A stretch of 64,000 nt of DNA, taken from NCBI GenBank assembly GCA_033239005.1, contig BSQZ01000009.1, positions 877,752 through 941,751 of the forward strand, in the 5' to 3' direction. This DNA is from Lamellibrachia satsuma (taxonomy: Eukaryota > Annelida > Polychaeta > Sabellida > Siboglinidae). The notes under the pieces were generated by a model. The model saw nothing but the letters and a program-made list of their open reading frames with translations, ran no database searches and was not told the DNA's origin. A program made the position numbers and the translations under genes. Numbering within the stretch: the first letter of the stretch is position 1; each line of letters starts with the position of its first letter. Shown in pieces: positions 63,346 to 64,000 of this stretch.

Positions 63346-63920
63346 AATTTTCATTTCATTTATTTCAGTTATTCAACTGGTGTAATAGAAAAAATTATTA
63401 TGTATATATATTATATGAATTTTATTCATACAACGAATTGTATAAGTTCTAATGATCGTCTCACCAACTGCATGTTAAAATTGTTAAATATAGCACTGTA
63501 TTTAATGCAGAAGGAAATGAAAGCTATAACAGCAGTTACAAATTAACAATTTCTGGTTAATATGGAACTAAATAAATTAACAAATGAGAGAATATATGCA
63601 TTATTCAGCAAGACACACATTAAAGGGGAACAAAAGGCATGTTTTGCGTGCTATGCACCTAAAAGAGTTACTAAAAACTAACCATTTCCAACTACAATAA
63701 CAATTTTCACGCCATTGATTTACTCAGAATTTTTTCTAAAAGTGGGCCATTCTGGTCAGATTTGAGATTTCCCGGTGGTTGACATTTTATCATAATGCCC
63801 AGAAATGAACAATCAATCTCTGCCTGCCAAACTTGTGTCACGTCATACTGCATCATAGGTTCTAGAAAGAATGAATAAGTGTGTATGTTTCTATTGAATT
63901 TTAAAAGTTGGACTTGCATT

Positions 63921-64000
63921 ATGCCATACTGCATGGTATATGGATGCACCAATTATACAATGAGAGACAAAGATAAACTGTAATTTTTCTCTTTTCCTCT
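63921..64000 (+). pseudogene. Start of a THAP-type zinc finger, interrupted by a stop (cut by window end)
   Basis: MPYCMVYGCTNYTMRDKDKL is the start of a THAP domain (C-x4-C). A TAA follows, and the same frame continues FFSFP, which fits the FHxFP motif of the domain. A nonsense mutation is the simplest reading; a donor at ACT/GTAATT is a weak alternative. Sequence beyond 64000 would decide. Confidence 0.55.

Larger units (their letters stand above)
61690..63640 (+). repeat. Dispersed repeat R1, copy B, interrupted by two insertions
   Basis: Three blocks align with copy A (1455-2640, reversed): 61690-62046, 62888-62922 and about 63345-63640. The intervening hAT (62047-62887) and CR1 (62914-63345) are absent from copy A. 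The blocks retain the same order and roughly the same spacing. No coding sequence recognised. Confidence 0.75.

Overview
The window is TE-rich, intron-rich DNA from an animal, most likely an invertebrate metazoan. It is AT-rich, with long (TA)n tracts, several clades of non-LTR retrotransposons, hAT-like MITEs, foldback elements and minisatellites. I see no bacterial gene organisation, rRNA, tRNA or CRISPR array. The species cannot be named from the sequence alone.

The only host gene I can support is one plus-strand gene from 8697 to at least 59949. I assembled seven coding exons by eye: 8697-8781, 13725-13945, 42355-42483, 43170-43286, 49689-49849, 50394-50634 and 59824-59949. Every junction is AG/GT and in phase, giving 1080 nt or 360 codons. 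The protein has a Sec14/CRAL-TRIO lipid-binding domain followed by spectrin-type helices, the N-terminal architecture of Trio, Kalirin, MCF2L/DBS and SESTD1. The gene runs past the last exon seen, so I cannot tell whether a RhoGEF (DH-PH) module follows.

Most other recognisable sequence is mobile or repetitive and lies in introns or flanks. 0-8.7 kb: the end of a hAT-like MITE, a decayed THAP domain, a dispersed repeat (R1 copy A), a small foldback MITE and an element bounded by direct repeats. Intron 1 (8.8-13.7 kb): a hAT-like element, a CR1-like relic, an RTE-like tail and a rearranged foldback repeat. Intron 2 (13.9-42.4 kb): a frameshifted CR1-like LINE, a GC-richer LINE C-terminal piece, two adjacent copies of a large inverted-repeat element (the first carrying a young CR1 insertion), a second foldback element, a hAT-like MITE, two decayed L2/CR1 elements and a broken uncharacterised protein gene. 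Intron 4: a 2.5-kb array of a 55-bp minisatellite just after exon 4, and an internally deleted RTE-like element. Intron 6: a split L2-like LINE, a 475-bp tandem triplication, a LINE 3' end and an LTR-like pair. After exon 7: an RTE-like RT with YADN, a 220-bp TA tract, R1 copy B with two nested insertions, and a broken THAP start at the window edge.

The most informative structures are nested insertions whose empty sites are also in the window. The pair at 23.66-31.98 kb gives the empty site for the CR1 at 25453-26646. R1 copy A gives the empty sites for the hAT at 62047-62887 and the CR1 at 62914-63345. Both CR1 insertions lack a target duplication and sit at sequence resembling the LINE's own tail repeat.
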